64,000 nt of DNA from Paenibacillus sp. 19GGS1-52 (GTDB taxonomy: Bacteria > Bacillota > Bacilli > Paenibacillales > Paenibacillaceae): NCBI RefSeq assembly GCF_022369515.1, contig NZ_CP059724.1, positions 4,464,001 through 4,528,000 on the forward strand, in the 5' to 3' direction. Position numbers and translations under genes: made by a program. This document shows positions 8,421 to 16,801 of this stretch, piece after piece (positions within the stretch are counted from its first letter, which is position 1; each line of letters opens with the position of its first letter). The notes beneath the pieces are model-generated. The model saw only the letters and a list, made by a program, of their open reading frames with translations, was not told where the DNA came from and made no database searches.

Positions 8421-9314
8421 CTATACTCGGATTTGTTTCATTAACTCCTGCCGTAAAAATTGCTGCAGCCTTAAGTTCGCCTGCTTCAATGGATAATCGG
8501 CGACTCGGCAAAGAATGCCGCAGCTCATATTAATGGCCTGCCCCGCAAGCTTCTTGACCACGGTTCCGACAGGAGTCGGATTCAGCATAATTTCGGGCAC
8601 AAGGGCAAGCCCTAAACCACTCTCCACATAATATTTCAGAGCGGTCATGCTCCCGATCTCCATGGTATTCAATGGGGGTCCGCCGGATTCCTGCAGCACA
8701 CTTTCCAGTTTTTTGCGATAAGGACAATTGACAGCAGTAATTAGTAAACGGTGACCCCGGAGCTCCTCCGATGTCACAACCTGCTGATTGGCTAGTGGGT
8801 GCTGTTCCGGCATTAACAAGACGAATTCCTCCGTGAACAGCGGCTCAAAGTATAGCTCCTTACTCAGCTCCGGTGCCGAGCATAGCGCGAAATCCAGCTC
8901 TCCACGGAGAAGCCGCTCACTGAGAGCCGGTGTGCCTGCTATATCTACAGACACCTCGATCTTGGGGAAAAGAGTCATGAACTGTTGCAACAGCAGCGGA
9001 AAGCGATAACTGGCAGTAGGGTCCGTAACTCCCACACGAATACTGCCGGCTTCTCCTATTTTCATATCCGCCAAGCTGCTCTGTAACCGTTCCATATCTT
9101 TAACAATATGTAGACTTTGTTCATGAAACAGCCGACCGGCTTCCGTTAAAGTAATCTGCTTCCCACGTTCGATGAGTTGGACACCCAAATCAGCTTCCAG
9201 CTTCTGTATTTGCATCGTGACGGTAGACTGGGCATAATTCAGTTCTTCTGCCGCACGATTGAAGCTCCCTGAATGTACGATGGTTTGGAAGGTTTTTAAT
9301 ATTTTGAGATCCAT
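8421..9314 (-). CDS. LysR family transcriptional regulator
   Basis: A 297-residue LTTR. The N-terminal winged helix-turn-helix (about 1-60: SFNRAAEELNYAQSTVTMQIQKLE) is followed by the linker helix and a two-lobe substrate-binding domain (about 90-295). It is divergently transcribed from an SDR dehydrogenase, the classical LTTR-target arrangement, and the shared intergenic region contains a perfect palindrome of LTTR-box type at 9338-9352. The methyltransferase follows on the same strand. The ribosome site GGAGGGA precedes ATG 9314. The inducer is unknown. Confidence 0.93.
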   Translation of the reverse strand: MDLKILKTFQTIVHSGSFNRAAEELNYAQSTVTMQIQKLEADLGVQLIERGKQITLTEAGRLFHEQSLHIVKDMERLQSSLADMKIGEAGSIRVGVTDPTASYRFPLLLQQFMTLFPKIEVSVDIAGTPALSERLLRGELDFALCSAPELSKELYFEPLFTEEFVLLMPEQHPLANQQVVTSEELRGHRLLITAVNCPYRKKLESVLQESGGPPLNTMEIGSMTALKYYVESGLGLALVPEIMLNPTPVGTVVKKLAGQAINMSCGILCRVADYPLKQANLRLQQFLRQELMKQIRV

Positions 9315-9337
9315 GGCTTATTCCCTCCACTAGACAA

Positions 9338-9352
9338 TTCAATAATATTGAA
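9338..9352. promoter_or_regulatory. LysR-type operator palindrome
   Basis: TTCAATAATATTGAA is a perfect 15-bp palindrome containing T-N11-A, the LTTR recognition format. It lies 24 bp upstream of lysR and 90 bp upstream of the divergent SDR gene, where an autorepression/activation site is expected. Confidence 0.65.
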
Positions 9353-9441
9353 CTAAAACTTCAATTAATTCAATTATACAAAGTTAAATAAATGAAATAC
9401 TCTTAATATATAGCATACATCATCATAAGGAGGAGATAAGG

Positions 9442-10182
9442 ATGGAATTAAAAAGTAAAGTGGCACTGGTAACAGGTGGGGGTACGGGAATCGGCAGGGC
9501 TGTTTGCCTGGAGCTGTCCCGGCGCGGAGCAATCATCGCAGTGAACTATTCCCGTTCTGAAGCAGAGGCACAGGAAACTGTACAGCTGATAGTTCATCAA
9601 GGCGGGCAAGCTATCGCTGTACAAGCTGATGTTTCGAAGGATCAGGAAGTTCGTCGTATGGTAGATACAATCGCATTGCAATATGGCACGGTTGATCTGC
9701 TGGTGAATAACGCCAGTATCACGAGTCATATTCCCCTCGAAGATTTAGAAGCCGCTACAGAGGAGATTTGGGATACGTTATACGATGTGAATGTCAAAGG
9801 CATGTTCTTCTGCGCCAGAGCTGTTGCTCCTTATATGAAGAAGAATAAACAAGGAGCGATCGTCAATCTCGGCAGCATCGCGGGCCAGACCGGATCAGGC
9901 TCTTCTCTTCCCTATGCTGTATCCAAAGCTGCTGTCCATGGGCTTACAAAATCATTAGCACGCGCCTTGGCTCCAGAGATTAGAGTCAACTGTGTTGCTC
10001 CAGGTGCCGTCGCGACCAGATGGTGGGCTGGCAGAGAAGAACAGATGCACAGATTGGCGCCTAATCTGCTGCTACAGCGCATTGCAACTGCTGAAGACAT
10101 TGCTAATTTCATCTGCTCCGCATTGGCACAAGAAGCAATGACTGGACAGATTATTACAGTGGACAGCGGTCAGACGTTGTGA
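9442..10182 (+). CDS. short-chain dehydrogenase/reductase (FabG-like)
   Basis: A 246-residue classical SDR. It shows the nucleotide-binding TGGGTGIG (residues 11-18), NNAS, catalytic Ser in NLGSIAG, the YAVSK Tyr/Lys pair, and a C-terminal ITVDSGQTL ending as in 3-oxoacyl-ACP reductase and glucose dehydrogenase relatives. Arg/Ser after the second strand (NYSRSEAEA) suggests NADP(H) preference. The divergent LysR and operator palindrome indicate dedicated regulation, so a specialised substrate rather than core fatty-acid synthesis is likely. The ribosome site GGAGGAGA precedes ATG 9442. Confidence 0.9.
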   Translation: MELKSKVALVTGGGTGIGRAVCLELSRRGAIIAVNYSRSEAEAQETVQLIVHQGGQAIAVQADVSKDQEVRRMVDTIALQYGTVDLLVNNASITSHIPLEDLEAATEEIWDTLYDVNVKGMFFCARAVAPYMKKNKQGAIVNLGSIAGQTGSGSSLPYAVSKAAVHGLTKSLARALAPEIRVNCVAPGAVATRWWAGREEQMHRLAPNLLLQRIATAEDIANFICSALAQEAMTGQIITVDSGQTL

Positions 10183-10190
10183 TGCATAAC

Positions 10191-10229
10191 AAAAAGGACC
10201 GAGCAAGGGTTAGCTTGTGCGGTCCTTTT
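10191..10229. terminator. terminator between SDR and xyloglucanase genes
   Basis: AAAAAGGACCG pairs with CGGTCCTTTT around an 18-base loop with further internal pairing. It sits between convergent genes and can work in both directions. Confidence 0.75.
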
Positions 10230-10245
10230 GCATCCGTATTTAGCT

Positions 10246-13200
10246 TTAGGAGGGTTCGTTCCCCCATACAAGGTTGCCTGTAATATAGGCCGGCACCTTA
10301 ATCCAATCCACTGCGTTCGTACTCACCGCATTAAAGGAATAATCTCCCGTCTGGGTGTAATTGCTCCAATCTGACTTGGCCACCCGAACCTGAATATCCA
10401 GGCTTGCACCAGCCGCCAAGGTCCCAGCCCCACTAGTAAAACCTATCTCCACATAATAATCCGCTCCAGTCTTAGCTGTGGGCAGCTTCACAAAGACTCC
10501 AGTCACATTCGCGCTTCCAGCCTGCGACCAGTCACAGAAGAAATTCTGCGTCTGCTCACCGTCAATCGTATAATAATATCTCAATTTTACATTTGAAAGT
10601 GTGATGGCGCTTGTAGTCGTGTTAACCAGTTTAAACTTTGGACTCAGCGTATTGGCAGAAGATGACAAGGTGCCGTTATACATCTGTACTTTAAGCCCAG
10701 TAGTAGGTGTAGCAGTCGGCGTTGCCGTTGGTGTTGCGGTAGCAGTCGGCGTTGCCGTTGGTGTTGCGGTAGCAGTCGGCGTTGCCGTTGGTGTTGCGGT
10801 AGCAGTCGGCGTTGCCGTTGGTGTTGCGGTAGCAGTCGGCGTTGCCGTTGGTGTTGCGGTAGCAGTCGGCGTTGCCGTTGGTGTTGCGGTAGCAGTCGGC
10901 GTTGCCGTTGGTGTTGCCGTTGGTATTGCGGTTGCAGTCGGTGTTGGTGTTGCGGTAGCGGTTGGTGTTGCCGTTGGAGCTACCGTTGTATCGACTATAG
11001 TCACGGCCAATGTTCGTGCTACTCCTGCGCTAAAATTAAAGGTTAGCGTTGTTGTTCCTGCGACTTGGGTAGCCAAATATGCTTTCTTGATCGTTACGAC
11101 TGAGCCGCTAACGGTATAATCCGTCCCTGCTACCAGACTGACCGTTCCGTTCTTGATTGTGCTCAGAGTGTTGCCATTTAGGGTTAAGGTCACCGCTATA
11201 TCCGTCTGATTCGCGGTCTTCTTATCAAAGTTCGCTGTTGTTGGTGTAATAGTAGAACTGCTGGCTGGCGGATTTACCGGATCGGCATACAGAGTACCCC
11301 GTCCATTCGTTCCGAGATACACCCGGCCGTATATTCTTGGATCGCCGGTGATCGCCATATTGATTTTGGCATACTGGTGGGCATCATCATTAATCCGCAC
11401 CCAGCTGGCGCCAATATCATCCGAACGGAACACACCCCGAACGCCATCAATCTTCGCTACGGTATACAGTGCCATATAACTTTGACCTGGCGCTGCCATT
11501 CCATAGCCAATCAGATCGGCTTCCTGCACATTCGTCAGCTTGGTGAAGCTCGCTCCTGAATTCGTAGAGTGCCACAAACCATAGATGTTCTCAACGGTAT
11601 TGCCGCCCGCAAACCAGATATCCCCTTCTATTCCCGGTACAGCTTTTATGCTGATCTGGGCTTGGTTCGGCTGTAATCCGCTTACATTATTTGTGGGGAA
11701 GCCTGCTGCCGCACTGGCACTAAAGGTTGCCCCGCCATCCAAGCTGATGTAGAAGGTTCCCGCATAGAATGCATAGAACTTGTTCGTGTTTACTCTGTCG
11801 GAAGCTACTTTTGCTCCTGCTGGCAGTCCAGTACTAGCAGTCCATGTGTTCCCTGAGCTTTTGGAATAATATACTCCAATGTCCGAAGTGCTCCACACAA
11901 TGGAAGTGCCACTAGCAGATACGGCAACCTGCCCTTGACCCGCCGTAGTTATAGTTCCATTAGAGGGCTCAGCGTTGGGCATGTACCAATTCGTCCCCCC
12001 ATCATTGGAGAGGCCGATCGATTTCATGCTCGGAGATTTCTCCTTGTCCGCACCGCCCACCCGTACGACGAAGGACGGATTTAACTCCGCAAAATCGATA
12101 CTATTTGTTGTTGCCCATGAAGGGCTTGTTTGCGCTTTGGCCGGCACTTGTGTCAAATCCGTCTCATAGCGGAAGCCAGACACGTCGCCAAGTGCAGTGA
12201 TCAGATGGGAAGTTCCTGAAGGAGGGCTAATTAGACCCAGCACAGCTGTTTCCTCCACACCCTTAGCCATTACCGAGATATTCACTGTTCCTCCAGAATC
12301 CCAAGAGGTCAGATTATTCGTACCATAGATCGTAGCTCCGGTACCATACATCATCCGATTGGAGTTGAACGGGTCAATCTCCAGATCACCCATCATCCAG
12401 CCCATCTTTGGTGAAGGGTCAAGAGAAGTCGAGTTGCTAGCATTGCCAAGCCAAGGTGCAGCGGTGATATCCATACTAAATTTATAAGTCCGTTCCGGAT
12501 AATTGCCCCAATCCCAAATTCGGCTCCAGGTCGCACCACCATTCGTACTGCGGAAAATAACCTCATCCGGCCACCAGGCATTCAACGAGGTCACCATAAC
12601 CGTATTCGGATTCTGGGCATCCACCGCTAGTCCGCCAAACCCGTACCAATTATCCGTGCCGGTGGTTGGGCTGATGTTAGTCCACACACCACTTGTCGTA
12701 TTGAACTTCCAAACCTGACCTTTAGCTCCATCATATGGACCTACGCCATCACTGTAAGTGATATAGAGATCGCCTGTCGATGAAAGAACACCATGATGCG
12801 GCAAATAGCCTGCAGGTTGACCAGCCAGTGCCGACCAGGTGGCTCCGCCATCTGTACTCCGGTAAACACTGCTTGCCGTGTCAGCTACACCTACATAAAT
12901 AGTTTGTGTAGCATTGCCAAGCGTGCCCGTACTCTTATCAAAAGTAATCCAGGACAGCCCAACGAGATCATTGCCGTATTCCAGTGTTGGGTTCTGAATA
13001 TAGGTTCCGACATTTGGGAAAGAAGTTACCTTTGCCCAAGTGACGCCGGAATCTGTGCTTTTCCACAGTCCATTGCCGCTCCGCGCCCCGAAATACAAAA
13101 CACTGTTCTTGTTGGGATCAATGACGAGACGCTCCCCCGCCGACCGACCAGGCATATTGCCGCCGACTTTGAAGGGCAGCGTAGTCACTTGCCAGGTATT

Positions 13201-13614
13201 GCCGCGATCACTCGAACGCATAATCTGACCATTGTTGTCCCAACTATTCGTATAAGTTCCAGTTGCCATGTAAACCTTGTCCGGATTTATAGGATCGGTA
13301 GCCAGAGCGTCAACACCATTCTTGTTCCAGTCCACCCAGCCTACAGTATCACTGATCGAAGTCCAACTTGCAGTTGCCTGATTCCAACGGTAAGCCCCTC
13401 CGATATCTGTTCTTGCATAAATTAGATTAGGCTCGCTCTGGTTAAAAATAATCCCGGGTACGAAGCCCCCACCAGCTCCCGTAGCTACGCTTTTCCAGTT
13501 GTAGGCTTCGCTTGCCGCAGCACGGGTAGTAGCTGGAAACGCTGAGAATAAAGAACCTACCATTGCGGAAAGCAAGACGATTAATCCCATTCTTCGGATA
13601 CGGTTACGAATCAC
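10246..13614 (-). CDS. secreted GH74 xyloglucanase with X2 and CBM3 modules
   Basis: A 1122-residue exported enzyme that cleaves xyloglucan backbones. Order: signal peptide (1 to about 33), double seven-bladed propeller GH74 domain (about 36-775) with many STDGG/SxDxGxTW turns, X2 Ig-like module (about 785-880), Thr-Pro-Ala linker (about 885-975) and C-terminal CBM3 (about 980-1122, QMYNGTLSS to [10 protein letters not shown]), which anchors it to cellulose. Catalytic acids are likely Asp70 (ARTDIGGAY) and Asp477 ([10 protein letters not shown]). The GTG start 13614 follows GGAGGCG. A perfect cre box just upstream predicts CcpA repression. The linker is encoded by nearly identical 30-bp repeats. 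Confidence 0.95.
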   Translation of the reverse strand: MIRNRIRRMGLIVLLSAMVGSLFSAFPATTRAAASEAYNWKSVATGAGGGFVPGIIFNQSEPNLIYARTDIGGAYRWNQATASWTSISDTVGWVDWNKNGVDALATDPINPDKVYMATGTYTNSWDNNGQIMRSSDRGNTWQVTTLPFKVGGNMPGRSAGERLVIDPNKNSVLYFGARSGNGLWKSTDSGVTWAKVTSFPNVGTYIQNPTLEYGNDLVGLSWITFDKSTGTLGNATQTIYVGVADTASSVYRSTDGGATWSALAGQPAGYLPHHGVLSSTGDLYITYSDGVGPYDGAKGQVWKFNTTSGVWTNISPTTGTDNWYGFGGLAVDAQNPNTVMVTSLNAWWPDEVIFRSTNGGATWSRIWDWGNYPERTYKFSMDITAAPWLGNASNSTSLDPSPKMGWMMGDLEIDPFNSNRMMYGTGATIYGTNNLTSWDSGGTVNISVMAKGVEETAVLGLISPPSGTSHLITALGDVSGFRYETDLTQVPAKAQTSPSWATTNSIDFAELNPSFVVRVGGADKEKSPSMKSIGLSNDGGTNWYMPNAEPSNGTITTAGQGQVAVSASGTSIVWSTSDIGVYYSKSSGNTWTASTGLPAGAKVASDRVNTNKFYAFYAGTFYISLDGGATFSASAAAGFPTNNVSGLQPNQAQISIKAVPGIEGDIWFAGGNTVENIYGLWHSTNSGASFTKLTNVQEADLIGYGMAAPGQSYMALYTVAKIDGVRGVFRSDDIGASWVRINDDAHQYAKINMAITGDPRIYGRVYLGTNGRGTLYADPVNPPASSSTITPTTANFDKKTANQTDIAVTLTLNGNTLSTIKNGTVSLVAGTDYTVSGSVVTIKKAYLATQVAGTTTLTFNFSAGVARTLAVTIVDTTVAPTATPTATATPTPTATAIPTATPTATPTATATPTATPTATATPTATPTATATPTATPTATATPTATPTATATPTATPTATATPTATPTATPTTGLKVQMYNGTLSSSANTLSPKFKLVNTTTSAITLSNVKLRYYYTIDGEQTQNFFCDWSQAGSANVTGVFVKLPTAKTGADYYVEIGFTSGAGTLAAGASLDIQVRVAKSDWSNYTQTGDYSFNAVSTNAVDWIKVPAYITGNLVWGNEPS
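10711..10920 (-). repeat. seven tandem 30-bp repeats in the GH74 linker
   Basis: Units start at 10711, 10741, 10771, 10801, 10831, 10861 and 10891; the first six are identical and the seventh changes only at its end. Each unit encodes ten residues of the Thr-Ala-Thr-Pro linker. Third-base identity shows recent slippage or selection on DNA, since the protein alone would tolerate synonymous change. Confidence 0.97.
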
Positions 13615-13638
13615 GTTTTACGCCTCCTATAATTTTAT

Positions 13639-13652
13639 TGTTAACGCTTTCA
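13639..13652. promoter_or_regulatory. cre box for the xyloglucanase gene
   Basis: Read on the minus strand, TGAAAGCGTTAACA matches TGWAARCGYTWNCW at every position. It lies 25 bp upstream of the GTG start and directly abuts a TATAAT (13657-13652), so CcpA binding would block transcription when preferred sugars are present. Confidence 0.85.
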
Positions 13653-13774
13653 TTATAAGATGTATAGTTTCTCAATAGTTAGTGAAAATGGTTATTTTTA
13701 GCGGAAAACAGTAGCCTATTATCGTACCATTTTCTCATTAAATAATACATTTTCTGTTTTTTGTATAAATGCTC

Positions 13775-13809
13775 AAAAAAAGACCTTTGAAGATAACTCT
13801 CAAAGGTCA
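13775..13809 (-). terminator. terminator of the phosphatase-like gene
   Basis: On the minus strand GACCTTTGAGAG pairs with CTTCAAAGGTC around a short loop and is followed by seven T residues, right after the stop at 13822. Confidence 0.9.
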
Positions 13810-13821
13810 ACTAATAAACTA

Positions 13822-15066
13822 TTAATGCTTCAGCACGAACTCATCCAGCATCGCGCCATCCACATCATACGCCTGGTAAGTCAATGTATCTCCGGTGACT
13901 GTAATTCCCGCGAACATTTGCTTATTGTTCTGGAAATGAACCAAGTGATAGAACTGATCTTCTTTCTTCTCATTAAACTTCGCACCCGCGGCATTGGTCA
14001 CTACATAGACGGTTCCTCGCTTGGCTCCCACAGGGTTCTCGCCTTCTGGCACAATGGCCCCATCCAATAGTGGATAGGATCTGGAATACTCATGATTATG
14101 CCCCTGCAAGACCAGATCGACCTCATAATCGTCAAAAATCTTCGTCCAGTCCTCCACCTTCTTGTAGGTGTTCCCTCCATAAGCCGGACGGTGCATGGCG
14201 ACGATCTTCCATTGCTTATCCGTACCTGCAAGATCCTCCTCCAGCCACTCACTCTGCTTCTTCAGGTTGCTCTCGGTATTCAACACCGTTACATGAACGG
14301 GACCGTAATCGAAGGAGTATGAGGTTCCGGCAATCGAATCCTTAGCTCCATTCTCCGGTAGATTAAAATGTGAAGTGAAGTTATCTGCAACACCATCTAC
14401 CTCATCGTGGTTTCCCGTAACTGGCATTAAAGGAATACTCGAAATCTGGCTCTGCACGTTGCCAAAGAACTCATCCCAGCCTACTGTATCCTCCGGGTCC
14501 TCCGTCAAATCACCGTTATGCACAATAAAGCGCGCTTGCGGGAAGGTCTTGAAAGCTTTATCCAAGGTGTTCCCCCACAGCTTGAAGTCAGCTGCCGCAG
14601 CCCCTTGGGAATCCGCCACATTGATAAAAGTAACACTGTCGTTTCCGCTCTCCTCTGTAGTAAATACAGCGGTGGTGCTCCATTCTCCCTCTACTCCGCT
14701 GCCCACTCTATAGGTATAGGCTGTCCCAGGCTCAAGCCCTGTCGCTTCGACTTTGTGTACACCTCGCTTGCCTGTATCCGTCTTTAAGGATGTACTGTCC
14801 GCTTTTACTTTTAGGACGTCACCAGAAGCAAAAGAGGCCTTCACTCCTTTAACAATCTCAAGCCAACCTGCTGCATCCGGGTCCCCGGTATACCAGGTAA
14901 ATGCTCGGCTCGTTCCGGCATCCCCCTTAAAGGTAGTCACTAAATCATACGGTGCTGCGGAAGCGGTAGGGCTGTCCGAGCGTTTGATCCATTCCATTCC
15001 AACAACTACTAAGATCAATATAATAATAACTGCTCCTATGATAATGATAGATTTGTAGTCCTTCAC
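13822..15066 (-). CDS. membrane-anchored purple-acid-phosphatase-like metallophosphoesterase
   Basis: A 414-residue protein with one N-terminal transmembrane anchor (about 7-25), a fibronectin-III-like PAP N-terminal domain (about 40-135) and a calcineurin-like phosphoesterase domain. Metal-ligand blocks are NVADSQG, HNGDLTED, GNHDE, AMHRPAYGG and QGHNHEYSR, so the dinuclear centre is complete. It would act outside the membrane on phosphate esters or phosphoproteins. The GTG start 15066 follows AGGAGGAAAGG. It is divergent from the VTC-DUF4956-CotH operon, and a role in trimming products of that module is attractive but only inferred. Confidence 0.88.
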   Translation of the reverse strand: MKDYKSIIIIGAVIIILILVVVGMEWIKRSDSPTASAAPYDLVTTFKGDAGTSRAFTWYTGDPDAAGWLEIVKGVKASFASGDVLKVKADSTSLKTDTGKRGVHKVEATGLEPGTAYTYRVGSGVEGEWSTTAVFTTEESGNDSVTFINVADSQGAAAADFKLWGNTLDKAFKTFPQARFIVHNGDLTEDPEDTVGWDEFFGNVQSQISSIPLMPVTGNHDEVDGVADNFTSHFNLPENGAKDSIAGTSYSFDYGPVHVTVLNTESNLKKQSEWLEEDLAGTDKQWKIVAMHRPAYGGNTYKKVEDWTKIFDDYEVDLVLQGHNHEYSRSYPLLDGAIVPEGENPVGAKRGTVYVVTNAAGAKFNEKKEDQFYHLVHFQNNKQMFAGITVTGDTLTYQAYDVDGAMLDEFVLKH

Positions 15067-15283
15067 TTGCCTTTCCTCCTTAACCTTCTCTTACTAACGA
15101 TAGCCTCCAGCCAAGCTAGAAGTCAAATCAAATACTATATAAACCTAATTTGTTCGTGATGTTTGTTAACGCAATGTAAAACTTTCAGCTAACCTTCAGG
15201 GCCTTTTAATAGAATAATCAGGTACACCCATTACTATAGGTTCTGGAGATTAGATTACTTGAGAGAGAAAAGAGGTGTGAGAG

Positions 15284-15997
15284 ATGAATAAGAAGCTTCA
15301 ATTCCGGCATGAGCTGAAATTTTTCATTAACTATCATCAATACCTTATATTGCGCCAGCGACTGCAGAGCCTGATTGATACAGACCAGCATGCCAATGAG
15401 CGCGGGGAATATCACATTCGCAGTTTGTATTTTGACGACATGAATAATACGGCACTATCCGATAAGCTCGGAGGACTGCGGGAACGCGCCAAATACCGGA
15501 TTCGTATTTACAACATTCAGGATAATATCATTCACTTTGAGAAAAAAATTAAAATGGACGATTATATCGCCAAGATCAAAGAGCCGCTGACCAGACCTAT
15601 GTACGATGAGATCATGGCTGGCAATTTTGAGGTGTTGAATGTTCCGGACAGTCCGCTATTTATGGAGCTATACAATCAGATGCGCCATAACCTGCTGCGG
15701 CCGAAAGTCATTGTCGACTATGTCCGTGAACCTTATGTTTGCCATAACGGCAATGTACGGATCACGTTTGATAAGGATTTACGTACCGGGCTGCACAGAA
15801 CGGATATCTTCAATAAGGATTTGCATCCAATCCGGGCGATTGATGAGAACTTTATTATTTTTGAAGTGAAATACGATGAGTACATTCCGGAATACATCAA
15901 GCTAGCGCTGCAACTGGAGGGACTGAACAGACAGTCCGCTTCGAAATACGTTATTTGCCGCAAATTTCTAAAAACCAACACTTGGGAGGATTATTGA
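15284..15997 (+). CDS. VTC-domain protein (polyphosphate polymerase-like)
   Basis: A 237-residue cytosolic triphosphate-tunnel metalloenzyme of the VTC family. Basic and acidic tunnel residues follow the family order: FRHELKFFI, IRSLYFDD, RAKYRIRIYN, HFEKKIK, VDYVREPY, RITFDKDLR and FEVKYDEYIP. In yeast the domain makes inorganic polyphosphate from ATP; in bacteria it is usually paired with DUF4956 and CotH proteins, as here. The stop is one base before the DUF4956 start, so they are tightly coupled. The ribosome site AGAGGTG precedes ATG 15284. Confidence 0.9.
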   Translation: MNKKLQFRHELKFFINYHQYLILRQRLQSLIDTDQHANERGEYHIRSLYFDDMNNTALSDKLGGLRERAKYRIRIYNIQDNIIHFEKKIKMDDYIAKIKEPLTRPMYDEIMAGNFEVLNVPDSPLFMELYNQMRHNLLRPKVIVDYVREPYVCHNGNVRITFDKDLRTGLHRTDIFNKDLHPIRAIDENFIIFEVKYDEYIPEYIKLALQLEGLNRQSASKYVICRKFLKTNTWEDY

Positions 15998-15998
15998 T

Positions 15999-16748
15999 AT
16001 GAACGCAACACTAACTACTCTAGCAGCTACAGCAGCAACCACTCCGGCGGCGCAAGCCACGGACACGACCACAACCACTTTTACAGATATGATTAAAAAC
16101 TCGGTGGTTGATAACTTTGTTTCCGATATTAGCATTTCTAAAATACTGATCACACTGGGAGTCGCTTTTATCATCGGCTTCTTTATTTACCTGCTCTACA
16201 AGCGTGTATTCAGCGGCGTGTTATATTCCAAAAGCTTCAACGTTTCACTAATGGGCATGACCATGATTACAGCAACAGTTATTATCGCCATCAATTCCAA
16301 CCTCGTGCTGTCACTTGGTATGGTCGGTGCGTTGTCCATCGTCCGCTTTAGAACTCCGATCAAAGATCCAACCGATCTGATCTTCCTGTTCTGGGCTGCA
16401 GTAGCAGGGATCGTCACAGGTGCAGGTTTCTTTACATTAGCCATCATCGGCTCCATAATTATCGGTCTTATTCTCTTCCTGTTCATTAAGCATTCTTCTG
16501 TAGAAACACCCTACTTGCTGGTTATTAACTGCGACGGCGACGATAGTGAGCGTGAGATACATAACCATTTGGTCAAATCCGTAAAACGCTACAACATTAA
16601 ACAAAAGACCGTAATGGCCGGAAATATCGAGTTGACTTTGGAGCTTCGGCTGGATGATAAGGAAGGTGGATTTGTGAACACTGTGTCCGATATTAATGGT
16701 GTCAAAAATGCACTTCTGATCAGCTATAGCGGCGACTATGTATCTTAA
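15999..16748 (+). CDS. DUF4956 membrane protein
   Basis: A 249-residue membrane protein. After a Thr/Ala-rich N-terminus come about four transmembrane helices (about 47-70, 80-105, 120-140, 143-165) and a soluble C-terminal ferredoxin-like domain. The signature VGALSIVRFRTPIKDPTDL lies between helices two and three and is the family's hallmark. Its role is unknown; linkage to VTC and CotH suggests it passes or senses a phosphorylated product at the membrane. It has no separate promoter: the gap to the VTC gene is one base. Confidence 0.9.
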   Translation: MNATLTTLAATAATTPAAQATDTTTTTFTDMIKNSVVDNFVSDISISKILITLGVAFIIGFFIYLLYKRVFSGVLYSKSFNVSLMGMTMITATVIIAINSNLVLSLGMVGALSIVRFRTPIKDPTDLIFLFWAAVAGIVTGAGFFTLAIIGSIIIGLILFLFIKHSSVETPYLLVINCDGDDSEREIHNHLVKSVKRYNIKQKTVMAGNIELTLELRLDDKEGGFVNTVSDINGVKNALLISYSGDYVS

Positions 16749-16801
16749 CCCAGCCTCAATGCACCTAATCTCTTATCTTAAAATGAAAGGCTGTGTCTTA
16801 G

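Noticed and set aside
10711-10920. CRISPR-like regular 30-bp repeats
   Set aside because: The units are directly adjacent without spacers and encode the linker of a secreted enzyme.
10601-11119. Plus-strand frame of Val-Gly-Ala repeats
   Set aside because: It is antisense to the GH74 linker repeats; the repeat DNA is open on both strands by composition.
12793-13425. 210-codon plus-strand frame inside the GH74 gene
   Set aside because: The opposite strand encodes the GH74 propeller with clear motifs; this frame shows no domain or ribosome site.
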